Notes under the pieces: generated by a model
Seen by the model: only the letters and a program-made list of their open reading frames with translations
What the model was told of the DNA's origin: nothing
Database searches by the model: none
Made by a program: the position numbers and the translations under genes
Origin: Utricularia gibba
Taxonomy: Eukaryota > Streptophyta > Magnoliopsida > Lamiales > Lentibulariaceae
Assembly: GCA_002189035.1 (NCBI GenBank)
Contig: NEEC01000002.1
Span: 6,161,001-6,225,000 of the forward strand
Direction of reading: 5' to 3'
Length of the DNA stretch: 64,000 nucleotides
Shown here: piece by piece, positions 47,463 through 62,302 of the stretch
How the letters are laid out: each line of letters opens with the position of its first letter
Numbering within the stretch: position 1 is the first letter of the stretch

Positions 47463-47803
47463 CATTAATTAAATTTATATATTTTGAGTAGGTTTGATGC
47501 ATCTTTGACTTTATTCCTTGATTCAAAAAAAAAATAAAGAAAAAAAGAAGAAAATTACAATAAATTATTTCCAGTTTTGCCCTTTGGAGACCGTGAACGA
47601 TTGCTTGGGTTGTTGGGAGTCGGGGCTGCGGCACCCACCAACAACGCCGTTGAACTCATCATGTTTTGCGTTTCACCAACCACCGCACCGGCTGCCTCCT
47701 TCCTCCGTTCATAAATACGCTTCCCATTCCTCATCTACCGCTCCAGGGAACGGTTGGCACTTTCTGGGGTTGAATTTTCGTTGTTTGCTGGCGGTTCTCG
47801 ACC

Positions 47804-50117
<2,314 letters not shown>

Positions 50118-50514
50118 GTGTACATTGTTTGAAAGAGACAGAGATGATGATCTTCGACTGTTGATTGAAGAATAAACGTATCTTGTGGTTTACTGCAAAA
50201 TATCAAGAAAGATGGACAGCAGACTGTGAAAATTTATTATATTAAATATTAGATATTTAAATAATTATTTTTAAAATGTAATATTATTTTTTCCCTTTTA
50301 AACTACAATTTACCTCATTTATTTATTTATAATATTTTAATAATATTATATGTAAATTTTTTTAAATAATTTTTTTATAGTTTCTTCATATAATATAAAC
50401 TAATCTCAATCATGTTTAATATCAGATCAATTAAAACATCCTAACAAACAGATCATTAGTGTTACTGTCGCCTATTGACAAGTAAAGAATTGTGTAAGAA
50501 AGTCTGAATTGCTA
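50118..50514. other. Convergent 3' spacer
   Basis: About 400 AT-rich bases between the DAHP synthase and GCR1 stop codons; presumably both polyadenylation regions. Nothing else is seen. Confidence 0.6.
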
Positions 50515-52672
50515 CTACAAGGAGCCTTCTATTCTCAGCGGAATCAATTCACTCTCCAGTTGCTGGTTTCTTGGCCTTGCGTTCTTGGGAACCCATTTTC
50601 TGAGCCTTTCTGGTAACCTGACAGATTAATGAACAAATCCAATGATGGCAACTGCAATACAGGAAAGGATGCAGCAGAAAATAGGAAGAAACGCACGACA
50701 ACCAATGTGGATGTGTTGTGAAAGAAGAAATGATTGAATTCACTTCAGATTGTAGGAGTTTTGAAGCTTACAGATCCAGTCTTTCATGGAGGGCTCTGCG
50801 GACTGAAGCGTTGAGGCCGTATGCTATCGAGTTAAAGAGTCCCTTCAGCGAATCAAAAAGGGGGGAAAAATAATGAGATGAATTCGAAAGGTCAAAACCT
50901 GTACAAGCTTACCATCAGGGCAGACGTGCCGACGTCAAGAACAGAAAGCCAAAAGATTTGATGGCCAGGGGAAATGAAGTCATGTATGCGGTTGATTGTA
51001 CCAAAAAACCATGACCCGATCAGAATAAGTGGATAGTAGCCCCAACGGTTCAGTGCCTGCATAGGAAAGACTACTGTCACTGGTATGTCCAGGATCATAG
51101 GAGTGGAGTATTGAATTCAAATATACAAAAGACAAATGGCTATAGCATCGCTAAGCTTGACGAACACAGGACTGAACTTGATACAGGAAATTCATTTTTG
51201 AAAGAAGATAAAACATCGACAAGCATCTATTCAAAACTGCTGAGCTAAAGAAACAGAAGAAAAGAACTGACTAATTACAATATATCTTGCTTCTAAGTTT
51301 GATGCTCCATCAAAAATCTGCAGGGAAGATTGTATTAACCTTTAGGTCTGGCCGTGAACCTGATTCACGTTCAGCTATTCCCACTGCCATCTGCAATAGA
51401 AGAATTTCAAATGAAACTATTTCTAACATCCAATATCCAGTGGAGGCACTTGTGGAAACTTCATCTGATTTACAGAATCTAAGAAAAGGGTATATGAAAA
51501 CCCATACTTACTCGGGTTGCATTGTTCAACACACGTATCACTTGGAAGTAGATGATGCCGTTGAATAGGATTGCACCCCACAATGGTGCATAAAATGTGA
51601 TCAGGTGGACTAACTGTTGGAATATAAATTTATAATGAAAGATGTTGCAACTAAATGCAATCTGAAGAGAAGTAGACATCTGAGACGCTTTCAGTTATAA
51701 TTAAGTCATCCAGCCGCAAAATTCCGTATATACTTGCCTTTCCCGTACGTCCAGTCTGAGCCAAGCACCACACAGCCAACCGCCTTATATGACGGTGGTC
51801 ATTTCCGATTGAACGAATCACTGTCATAACAATGGAAGTTCCTGCAAGAGTTGCAAAAAAAAAAGATCATCCAGAATGTAATATAAGTTAGATTCCTCTA
51901 TCAGAAGTACCAAACAGGAAGACCCAGGGAGCATACCCCATACATACAAGTGAAACATAGGCTCTAAATCCTCCACATCAGTTTTATGGCGAACGACTGT
52001 TCGATGCAAAGTGAAAGCAATTGTTGTAGTCCATAAGAATGAGGCAACACAGAAAAAATGTGTAGTGTACCCCTGAGCATAACAAAAGTACCCTTTAGAA
52101 GGATCCCCCTGCAGATACCAACTTTGCTCTCAGAAAAGAAAACATTGCATAGGTTCAAGACCCAAATAGGGTTGTGATGCGATAACGCGAGAGGCATGAA
52201 CTTACCCAACAATGCCAAAGAAACTGCAAAGCATATCCTGCAACAAAAACCAAACAAAAAAGAAAATGTTAAGTTGAAACTACTGAATAGAACAAGTCCC
52301 AATGCAGAACAAACACAAGCGGTAGGAGAGTTCAGAGTACGAGATGACAGATCGATTTAGCCACAATTAAGCTTTATCTCAGACTCGGTAGGATGGAACA
52401 AAGATCACGCTCACGCAGCTAAAAGCCGTGTCCAATAACGGAAGAACCCAGAGCAAAATAAACGAATCCCCGATAACTGGATAAACTCACGGAGAGAGCA
52501 AGGAAGAACACTAGCTTAAAGGAAAACTTTCGCAGCTCCTTGAAGAGTAAGTAGCAGAGAACTATGAAGCCGGAACCCCGAGGGAGAGAGCAGAAGTGCC
52601 AACATTCACGGCGGTCAAAAACCCCCTCTCCGATGGCGTCAAATTCACCAAAGCCGCCTGGATCGCTGCCAT
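50515..52672 (-). CDS. GCR1: G-protein-coupled-receptor-like protein GCR1
   Basis: Minus-strand exons encode the seven-helix plant GCR1, a cAMP-receptor-like (class E) membrane protein. Recognised pieces in order: LFKELRKFSFKLVFFLALS, DMLCSFFGIVG, GDPSKGYFCYAQGYTTHFFC, TLHRTVVRHKTDVEDLEPMF, HLITFYAPLWGAILFNG, NRWGYYPLILIGSWFFGTIN, RIHDFISPGHQIFWLSVLDV, GLFNSIAYGLNASVRRALHE and the tail LLPERLRKWVPKNARPRNQ, stop at 50515. Exon 1 starts at 52672 (MAAIQAALVNLTPSERG). The frame breaks in exon 1 at the CCCC run 52576-52579; one more base restores GGSGFIVLCYLLFKE. All the rest is intact. GCR1 has been linked to G-alpha and to seed, hormone and cell-cycle responses, though its GPCR status is debated. 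Confidence 0.9.
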
Positions 52673-52959
52673 CACGCCGATCTAGTCGCCGACCTCCAAG
52701 TGTTCACCGAAATGCCCCCGCCGCCTAATTGTATTACGCACGAAATTTCGTAATTAAAATTCATTTAAGAATTGCAGGCGCGCTGTTCGTATTTATATAA
52801 TGGTCTTGGGCTCTTTCTTTCATTTTGGGCTTCATAAGTTGGGTCCAAAGCCCAGTATCTTAAATCTGCCTTTTCCGGTGCCTGTGACCGTTGTGTATAT
52901 CACTCAGCTTTGTGTTCGCTTTGGTAGGTGTATTCGCCGGAATCGAGCGCTCTCCTCCA
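52673..52959. promoter_or_regulatory. Shared divergent promoter GCR1/COX6B with site II motifs
   Basis: Only 287 bases separate the two start codons. Three TGGGCT-type site II elements are at 52807-52812, 52826-52831 and (inverse) 52849-52854. These are typical of nuclear genes for mitochondrial respiratory proteins and lie nearer COX6B. Confidence 0.65.
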
Positions 52960-54243
52960 ATGGCCGAGGCAGACGCTGTGAAGGCCCAATCTCTAGCTGA
53001 GGTAGTCGGGATCCTCGTTTTCAGGCGGAAATATTACTCTATTGATTCTATGATTTGTCATTTCAGCGTATTTACTGAAGTTTGATTAAAAAAATTATGA
53101 ACTGGGACTATGTTCCTGCTGCAGATCCAGAATATCAAATTTGGTTTTCATTATTTTTGGTTATTCATCATCGTCCATGATTGGTATGAATTCGATCTGT
53201 ATTGTTCTCAAATTTTTACACTTAATACGAGACTCGGGCAAATTGTGTTAGGTAGAACAGTTTGTTGTATTGCCTGATTTTTGTTTGTGGATTTTAGATA
53301 TAACTTTTAGTTGGTGTTGTAGGATTATTTACTAGAGGAGAAGGCACAGAGACAATTGGCTGCAACAACTGTTGAAGAATCTGAGTTAAAACCAGTACCT
53401 GATGCGCCTCCTAAGGAAAGTGCTGCAGGAACTGTTGAGGAAGCCGTTGGGCCTGATGCTCCTGTGCCTGAGGTAGAGGATGATACAACTGGTGTTACTG
53501 ATGAAGAAAGCAAAGAATTGAGTCCAACTGAAGAGACTGTTGATCCTGTACCAACCCCTGTTGAAGAAAACAGTGAAGCTGAGGGGTCTGAGAACAGTGT
53601 TGACCAAGAATCGCAAGAGCCAGCTGAGATCAAGGTTTCACTAAGTTCATACCACGTCACCTTCTCCTAGGTGGTGTTCCTGGCTCAGTGCCCTGACATT
53701 TCTTTGCTATGCAGCTTGAGACAGCACCTGCCGACTTCCGTTTCCCAACTACTAATCAGACAAGGCATTGCTTCACTAGATATATTGAGTATCACCGGTA
53801 TGTCATCCTGCATAACTCCGTTCCACGTTCTCTTCTCCTTGTTCTACCTATTCTGATACTCATTGGAGAATGTCTGAGAACTAATGAACTCCAAACCTTT
53901 CTGCCTTCAGATGTATTGCAGCTAGGGGGATGGAGCCCCAGAGTGTGAAAAATTCGCCAAGTACTACCGTTCCCTATGTCCTGGTGAATGGGTACGTATG
54001 CTCTTTGCAGCGATTAATAGAAAGACTTTGCATCAAACCACATTGCTGCCTATATTAAAAAGTGAAAACCAGTGGAGCGTTGCATAAAACTCCATGAAAT
54101 ATTAGAAAGTGGTTTTCTTCAGCTAGTACACAAATATGAGCTTGTTCATTTATGCCAAGACTAAGACATGCTTCTTGTTTTGGAAAAAGGTTGAAAGATG
54201 GAATGAGCAAAGAGAAAATGGAACATTCCCAGGTCCACTCTAA
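52960..54243 (+). CDS. COX6B: Cytochrome c oxidase subunit 6b (long plant form)
   Basis: Five exons: 52960-53001, 53323-53634, 53715-53797, 53911-53991, 54190-54243. The N-terminal half is the acidic Glu/Pro/Val-rich extension of the plant COX6b-1 form. The conserved domain starts LETAPADFRFPTTNQTRHCF and continues TRYIEYHRCIAARG, then the CHCH part ECEKFAKYYRSLCPGEW and ends RENGTFPGPL. It is a small intermembrane-space subunit of respiratory complex IV with disulfide-forming cysteines. Exon 4 breaks frame at GGGGG (53925-53929): with one more G it reads RGDGAPECEKFAKYY. Everything else fits, so an assembly indel is the likely cause. Confidence 0.92.
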
Positions 54244-54938
54244 ACCCTGGGTAACAATCATCAACCACCAAAGAAGGTTAGTGTATTTCATCCAACATCT
54301 GAGGAATAAAAAGTTACATTTGGGGCTGCTTTTTTTTTTTTTTTCAAGAACTAAGGCATCTCTTATATGCGTGTGTTGCACTTGTGAGCCAACAGGTTCA
54401 TCCTTTGTTTTCCCAATGCAAATATTGCAAATGTTTCCCCCTTATGAGAAATTGCCAAAGGCAGTTTATTGTCCTACTTCTCCAGCATTTTTCAATGAGT
54501 ATGAACTGATTGGGTACTGTTTCTGTTAGTGATACATGCCTTGATGCATTTGAAAATTACCTTAAAAAAAAAGTTAGTCTCAGCCGGAAGTGGCAAGGGA
54601 AAGAGAAAGAAACCATCCAAAAGATTAACTAACCACTCCTGTAACATGAAATCCCTTGAATAAAGAATTGTTATCTCTGTCAAAAAAACAATACAGACTG
54701 TTGCACTTCGCACTGTTGGCAAAGATGGATGGGTGTAAAAACCATCCAACAGGCTTTTTCTTCGATCACAAAACCTTTATTACCCCGCCTGCCGCGCTCC
54801 TCCATATGCTTCTGTGCATAGACACAGACCAGAACACTTCAATAAGGCAGCCGTCTTCATCAGGTTCATGCAAGTGACCTGAAAACTGCATCCCTCATTT
54901 GCAGTTCAGGGTGTCTTCTCTTTTCAAATAAAGCATCG
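54244..54938. other. Convergent 3' spacer
   Basis: Between the stop codons of COX6B (+) and the O-fucosyltransferase gene (-). It contains poly-T and poly-A tracts and no supported gene. Confidence 0.6.
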
Positions 54939-57900
54939 CTATACACTAACAAGGGAACTGTTTATCAGGGTAGATTCCTTCTGGCATAAACAATCAGGCA
55001 AAGGATTCGAGTAAAAGGTGTCTTCTGATCGAAATCGATCAGCCCCCTTGGTTCCTGATGCCGGGCCTTTTCTCCTCCGAGGAGATCCCCGCCTGAATAT
55101 CAAGCAAAAAACATTAAACACTGGGTATCCCTGGTGCACCTCACGAGAATTCAGCTCACAAAGAAATATTTCAATGCTACTGTTGTTGTTCTGATATTAA
55201 CAATACCTCCTCCTGTGTAATTCATAGATACGATTTGAAAGACTTTGGTCTTCTTTAATTGCTCCTTTCTCAATATCATCGAACAGCTGAACAAGAGCCT
55301 TCCTGCAGGGTGAGAAACATAGAAAAACATAGCACACGGTATCCATGCAAGGTATGGGAAATGCTTAAAGAAATATAATCTTGCCGATCAGGGGAGATGG
55401 TAATCCGGTGTCCGAAAAACCGGCGACGACCCTCAACAGCTCTTGCCATGTTTCCGGAGTAAGTTGGAATGAATATGTCACTTTCCACTGACACAATGTA
55501 ATCAAGCGCAGCTAGTTGCGATGCATGATTTATGAAAGGTGCAAGTTGCTGGGGTGATGCCAACTTTTCCTGTAATGACAGGCCAATTAGATTGCAGGAA
55601 TGTCTTGTGCAAAAAACTCACAACACGAGGATCATCATGTGCATATTTTCCAAATGGTAAATAGGAAACAACGTTCAGATTGCCACATTGAGACAACTTC
55701 ATGGATTAGATGATGAGCAGATAAATTGGTATACAGTCGCTTTTCCAGTAAAAGAATATTCAAACAGAAGCCTAATTAGCCAAACCTTGTTGATTAATGT
55801 TGGGAACCTGGCCTGCAGATCATTCAGACGAGATTCACCTCCATATATTGCTCCAGCTGCAATGTAAATGGGTGTGTTTGACGGGAAACCAAGTGCTTTC
55901 AGAAATATTCCAACTTCCTTTGGAGTAAGTGGACAAAAACCCCTTGTTCTCTGTTCCACAGGATCAATATCCTTCACTTTCCACCATGTTGTATTCTCTC
56001 TATATGTTTTATTTGAACACCAATTAGAAGACAGATGATCTGAGAAACATACAAAATGGAGAACTGCTCAACCTGATTGTCTTCAGTTCCTCTGCTTCTT
56101 CTGGTGACAAATCATGAGTGCAACCGCTAAACGCAAGCATGTCCTTCTCAAACCTTAAGTGCAAAGCAATATAGCGACCATATGACCTCATTCGCTCAAC
56201 CAGAAACTATAGTGGGAAAGTTTGTTAATTAAATTAAAGAGAGCGGGAATAATGGAACACTGTGAAGGCAATCAAGTGATTCACTACCTTTCCCATAGCC
56301 TCAACATGAGGTGCAAACCGAAGAGCCTCATAGCATGCACGGCATCGCAACTTCTGTAAGTCTGGAGGAAGGTTATTATTGGCAAGTCGGGAATCAGTTT
56401 TCTTTGCTCTAATCACCTATGAACAACCTAGCCATCCGATCAGTCACACTTCATAACAATCACATCAAGAAATACCTGATATTTATCCCATATACCTGAT
56501 ATTTATCCCACAACATTGCTATCTCTTGTTCATAGTACGCAACATTGGACCAACTTCTGAAATACATCGAAATCAAAGCAGCCTTTGGTACCTCTTCCGG
56601 GAGCTTCTTTATAATTTTTATGTCATTGACCAAAGAATTGATAAAATGATTTTCATCAAACACGTCAGAGAACTTGCTGCAAGTTAAACACAAGAAGAAC
56701 TAGGTTTGATAAGTTTCTTTGCGCATACATAGCAGCTTTCAATGTTTTACCTCGAATCCTTCCAAAATGAGTGTTTATCTAATGAAGGTATTACAAGTGT
56801 TGCATTCAGAATACGTGCGATGGCAACCATATCACATATCTGCAAGAAAATTTATTGCATCAGCATAATGAAAAAGATTGTACCGGTAATGCTTCCGCCG
56901 CAGAAAAACTGTTAGAGGGACAGTGGGCAGTGAGCTTGGAAAAATTTGAGATGAACATATTGCAATTTCTACAAATTCCTTATTTTTAGATATGAAACCT
57001 TGGTTACACAATAGACCTGATCCTGATATGAGCTAAAAATCTCTATGCAAAAGTTGATATTATTATATAAAACGCACATAATAAGTGTTTCAAAAAATTT
57101 ATTCTATGTGCATCGGTGCACTCCATTGTGTGAGAGACAGATAGAAGATGCAAACCCCTGCTGCCATCTGATTAAGCCCACCATTGGCATTAACGATAAG
57201 ATATCCCCTAGATTCCGGAGGAGCTGAAAAAAACATCATTAGAAAAAAAAGGACGAAAAGCAAATGCATGACAGGAGATAAGCTACAATATTTAACCAAA
57301 TTTCATACAGGTATAGCTTGAACTTGGTCGTGTGCAAGGTACATAGCCTCTATCTGGCGCTGGCTTCCACAGTTTTTCAGGACTGAAACGTCGATTTTCG
57401 CCATCCATACGTGATAGCTACAGACATCGACATACACATGAACATTTTATACACAGTACCCCTTTATTCAACATAAAAACTATAGAAACAGCAACGGCAT
57501 ACACAAAAGATGCATATCTGCTTCTTTTCTATCAAAACTTTGAACAGCCGAGTACATTAATATTAGCGGAAACGACGACGTCATTAGGAGAGCACAAGTA
57601 TAAACCTTGTGGGTAGTGAGATGAACTTTCAGGGGATGCGGCGGAACAAACTCATCCATCAAGTTCACGCCACTGTGCAGTTTCTCCCGCCCAGCATCAT
57701 GATGCTAAAAAAAAGCAGAAACTCAATCAGAATGGACTTCCGAACATGAAATTGAACGACTGAACTCAAGTCAACGACATAAAAAAATCCATTTTGTTAG
57801 CTCCCCAACTCTAGCTGAAATAGTTTAAGAGAATCAATCTCAAGCGACAAAGATTACATCTTCAAACCTCGGACGAGACAACAGCAGAAGGTAATCATAT

Positions 57901-58130
57901 CCGTTTTCACTAACCCCGAAGCAGATACACCCCAATAAAGAAAAAAAGGCAAATATAGATAGAGCTCCTAAACTGACCAAAGGAAGCTTATCAGCTTCAG
58001 CTGACGCGCTGATGCCCTCGTTAACGTGCATTGAAAGAAGAGCCATGAGAGCTATCCCAGTTATCGCGCAAATCAGCAGCCGTCTCATAATCACCACCGG
58101 CCGACACCCCCGCTTCCCCGCAGCCGGCAT
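54939..58130 (-). CDS. O-fucosyltransferase family protein (GT106-like)
   Basis: About ten exons on the minus strand. A type II membrane anchor ([20 protein letters not shown]) follows the start at 58130; an in-frame ATG at 58250 is a weaker alternative. The luminal domain has [125 protein letters not shown] and GRRRFFGHR. These are the GDP-fucose binding and HLRFE motifs of the plant O-FucT family, Golgi enzymes thought to act on cell wall glycans or glycoproteins. The acceptor is unknown. One donor is microduplicated (56471-56510). Confidence 0.9.
56471..56510 (-). repeat. 20-bp microduplication over a splice donor
   Basis: Two copies of the unit ATACCTGATATTTATCCCA (56471-56490 and 56491-56510) place two identical CAG|GTAT donors 20 bases apart. 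The upstream donor keeps the frame (DKYQ); the distal one would shift it. Confidence 0.85.
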
Positions 58131-60386
58131 TTCTGTCAAAATCGGAGGCTGGACGTCGACATACAACACGAGAAGGACCTTCACAAACTCTCTAGTGGTG
58201 CAAATGGGGACGGGAATCGGCGTGTACTTGTTCAGGAGGATTTCAAGCAATTAGGTAGAAGAAACTGATGGGGATGCCTTGCCTGCACCTATTAAATTAT
58301 TGTATTAATTAATATGATTAATTATTATTAATATTATTGCTCAATTTCTTTTCCAATCAACAACTCACATGGCTCATTTGCAAAAATGTCTTATACTTCA
58401 ATTCTAACAACAAATGATAGTTTTTTTTTATCATGTATGAAGAATGCAAAAGATTTGATAAATCATAATATAAGTGTAGATTTTTTATAATCGGTTTTCG
58501 AAAGATCGAATGATAATACAAATTACATTTACAATGGAATCAATATAAGATATGAATTTGACTATAATTTTTTATCGAATAAATGTCATCAAAAGTTAAA
58601 TAAACTATAAAGTTACTTTCATAGATTACAATTGGAGCTATCTAAAACAAAATCAATGATTCAAATAAATCGAATGTTTATTATTAGATTTTTTAAAAAA
58701 ATTAATTTATGAGTTATCAATAACTAGGGATGAAAAACATCAAAATACTTGATTTTATTCAACGGAATGGATCAAACCTCATAAAGATTGAAACACTATG
58801 TACCTTATTAATAATATGTTAAAATTTTTTTATTATTGTACTTTTTGAATTAAAAAAAAGAAAAAGTGTTCTTCGAAATAAGATATAATAAAAAATTGTA
58901 TTAATTAAAAGAGGGCCTGTTTATTGGGCCCTTCTAATGGGCCAAATTAATAACACGGCCTCGACTCTATTTATTTTTATCTTTTTTATTTAATATTTTA
59001 TTTAGAAACAAATTGAATATCAGGGTCCAATTATAGTGATAGTGTACCTAAGTATTCTATCTGCCTTCTGGGGCCAACAACATTTTATTGGGCCGTATTT
59101 AATTCACATACTAATATTTTAATTGGGCCGTATTCAATTTCTATATAATATATAATCTTATAGCCCAATCATATTTTTATTTCATTTTCAACAAGTTACT
59201 CATATTTATTCTAATTATAATGAATTTCATGAAAACGATCGTCTTTAAAAGGTTTTTATCTATGTATCTACAATTTAAAGTTTCAAAGTTGTTCAAATTA
59301 ATTCGAAAAAATAAGATTTTTATCTAGTTTTCATATTTTACGTATCGTCATTTCTAATGTTTTCGTTAATCTGAGTCAATACTAAGAGTAAAATCAATAA
59401 CTATACGAGATTAGAAACGAAATAATTTGTGATAATTCTATAGAATATATCAAAAAATTATAATATAAAATGAGAAATAAATATTTAGTAGTTTACATTA
59501 TTTGGAAATGCCTCCCAAAAATAAAGCGTATTAACCATTTATGAATAAAGGGTAATCCGGTTGCCGGTCATGAACCACAGAATCTTTGAAAATCAAAGGT
59601 GGGGAGGAGGCATGTGGGCCGCAGGATCCAGGCGAAATCTGCGGCCAGGATCGACGTCCACGGCATGCCCCTGTCCCGCGTACCACACAACCCAAGTATT
59701 CCTGGCGCTGAGGTGTCCCAATGCCACTTATTATATTCCTTGCACACGCCTTCCCCGTGATGCATATTTATCGTACTAATTTATTTCTTAATTTCTTGAT
59801 TTTTAATAATGATTAATTAAACTATGGGTCTGTTATGTTTTCTTAATTTCTTGAAGTGATTCTGTTTAATTTATGAAAATTCTTATCTTTAACCGTTATA
59901 GGATAAAATAAAAAATTAGATTTTATGATTAATTTTAAAAATTATTAATTTTTAAAATTTATGTTTCATAGATTAAATAATAGATTAATTACGAAAATCA
60001 TATAATTTACTTTTTATCAATTCATTTATATTATAAAATTAAATTATACAATAATTTAATATATAAAACTTTATAATATATTTTATTTTATTAAATAATT
60101 TAATATAATTTTATATTATCTCATAAAATAGTTTTATGATATCAAATTTGTTCTATTCATATAATATTAAATTTGATTTTATTTTAGAAACACAGTTTCA
60201 AATTACAACAGAACACTTATATATGGAATAGGAGAATATTTTTGAATTTGTTTTTTTTTTTTATCTTTTTTAAAAAGGGAGAGGCTAATTTTCATTAAAT
60301 AATGGGATTAAAAGAAATGCCTTTTTAAATCCCCCGTCTTCGATTTCCGAAATTGGGGAAAAAGTTAATAAACCAAAAGTAACCGC
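58131..60386. other. AT-rich spacer
   Basis: Over 2 kb of AT-rich DNA. A short GC-rich island lies at 59560-59760 without recognisable coding content. No gene supported. Confidence 0.55.
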
Positions 60387-60394
60387 TATAAAAA
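60387..60394 (+). promoter_or_regulatory. TATA box of the AGP gene
   Basis: TATAAAAA in GCTATAAAAACGCG, about 55 bases upstream of the start codon. Confidence 0.7.
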
Positions 60395-60448
60395 CGCGTT
60401 TCGCCCCCCTGTGAAATCAAGCTTCTCCCGGAAGTTTGTTCGGCGACG

Positions 60449-60951
60449 ATGGCGATTTCCTCCGTCGGAATGTTCGTAGTCATGTTTGCGCTATTTTATG
60501 GATCTATCCTCGCTCACTCTCCGGCCGCCACTCCCAAGGTTTCTCCAGTAGCCGCTCCAAGGTTTCTCCTGTCGCCGCTCCCAAGGTTTCTCCCGTCGCC
60601 GCACCCAAGGTTTCTCCCGTCGCCGCACCCAAGGTTTCTCCCGTCGTCGCACCCAAGTTTTCCCCGTCCGCCGCTCCTAAGCCAGAGCGACGGCATCATC
60701 ACCACCACCACGGCGCGGCTCCGGCACCTGCTCCTGCTGTCGTCGTAACGCCGTCACCGCGGTCTCCGTCGCCTCCCCCGGCATCCTCCTCTCCTCCGTC
60801 TCCTCCGGCTGTCGCCCCTGCGCCTCATTCGTCGTCAACCGCGGATGCGCCGGGCCCTGCTCCGGCAAGCGCAGCCAGTGGAATGATGACCGTAACCGCC
60901 ATTGCCGGATCCGCGGCCGTGGCGGTGGTGCATGTTGCTTTGATGCTTTAG
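60449..60951 (+). CDS. Classical arabinogalactan protein with GPI signal
   Basis: Single exon. The N terminus MAISSVGMFVVMFALFYGSI is a secretion signal, cleaved near AHSPA. The next part is an eight-residue repeat KVSPVAAP (about 60536-60660). A histidine run of six (RRHHHHHHG) follows, then Pro/Ala/Ser-rich sequence with AP and SP dipeptides (sites for hydroxyproline-linked arabinogalactan), and a C-terminal hydrophobic tail (TVTAIAGSAAVAVVHVALML) serving as GPI anchor signal. The signal peptide and the rest are in different frames. One missing C at GCTCCAAGG (60555-60562), where every other repeat has CCC, restores the register. It is an extracellular, plasma-membrane-anchored cell wall glycoprotein. 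Confidence 0.88.
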
Positions 60952-62302
60952 ATGTCGGGTAGAGATGACGTGTCGATTTTTAATTTATTATTTTAGGTAT
61001 CGGAAATTGGGGGATGGGAATGTCCTTCACATTCCTTAAACGGGTCGGTTGACGCCCTTTGACCGTTTTATTTGAATCTATTTTAATTTTATTTATTTTA
61101 GTAATTCCCCATGGCCCACATGCAGTATTTAAATATACCTTTTTAGTACTTGAAAATATAAGAAATTACATATAATCTTGGAAATATTTTATAATCATTA
61201 TTAATATTATTATGGCATTTGATGCATCAAAATAAGGGGAAAAATGGATCTTTAATTCAATTAAGTTCCAGTTGTTTCCTCATTAAAAATCATTTTTGAA
61301 AAAGTGATTTTTTTAAAAAGTAAATTTTATGTTGATATAATTTCTTATTTGTAAAAACAAGTTTTTTATGTGCAAGTACTAATTTGACTTCAATTATATA
61401 CATATATTATTACAATTTTTTTCACAATTAATATAATAAATTCTCTTTTTCCAATTGCATTATGTGAATACTGGATTTTCTTCAAAAAGTAAAATTGAAT
61501 GATTAATTATTTTGAATTAGATAATGGATTTTGTGTGTGAAAATGATGAATTACATAAGAAGAAGTAATTATCAATCATTAAATTTGATATTGAATTTTA
61601 ACCTATTTTGAATAAGCGAATGATTATTATACTAATTTTTTTATATTAAATTTCATAATAATAACTTGCAAATATAAATTGAAATGGTATTTTGAATTAA
61701 AAAAAAGGAACTTAGAAGATGCAGTATTTTTTTAGAAAAAAACCAAAAATATTCTTTAATGTCTATGCTTTTTTAGTAAAAATTTACTTATATTTAATAA
61801 TAACAATCGCATTTTTCTATAAACAAAAACCCTCCTCCCAAAGAAAACTATTTCATTCAACATCTCAATTCACAATGAAATATGATTCCACCTCTTTTTT
61901 AGTAAGAAATGACTACAAAAGAGGTCATTCCATCCATAACAATTTTAATATTCAAAATAACAATATTCATCTAATTTTAAGTTTTAATTTTTTTTTAATA
62001 TGATTCCACTTCTTTTAAAATTTTTTTTATTGTACCTGCGTGGAGGCTGCATCTTTCTTAAAGCAAAGGACCACGACTTCACCTGAACTTCTTGGCAAAG
62101 ACAGTAGTTTAAAATCAGTAGCCAGAATCAAGAGTTTTCTCTTACAAGCAGAAGGCCACTGGTCACGAGTTTTCTAAAGGGTTTAGGATCATCACCGATC
62201 ACTTTCAGTAACAGGAACCGTGGATGAAAGATGAATGCTCTATGTGTACCTCAAGCTAAGTCAGGTAGGGGGTGGAGCTCAGGAATGCAGAGAAGTCCTC
62301 CC
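60952..62302. other. AT-rich spacer
   Basis: 3' flank of the AGP gene, then AT-rich DNA. From about 62040 it carries the 3'UTR of the coiled-coil gene on the minus strand. Confidence 0.55.

Larger units (their letters stand above)
45976..47803. other. AT-rich spacer and DAHP synthase promoter
   Basis: It contains the second copy of the dispersed repeat (about 46110-46430), a long AT-rich stretch, an AT microsatellite, and the CT-rich leader of the DAHP synthase gene from about 47570. Confidence 0.6.
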
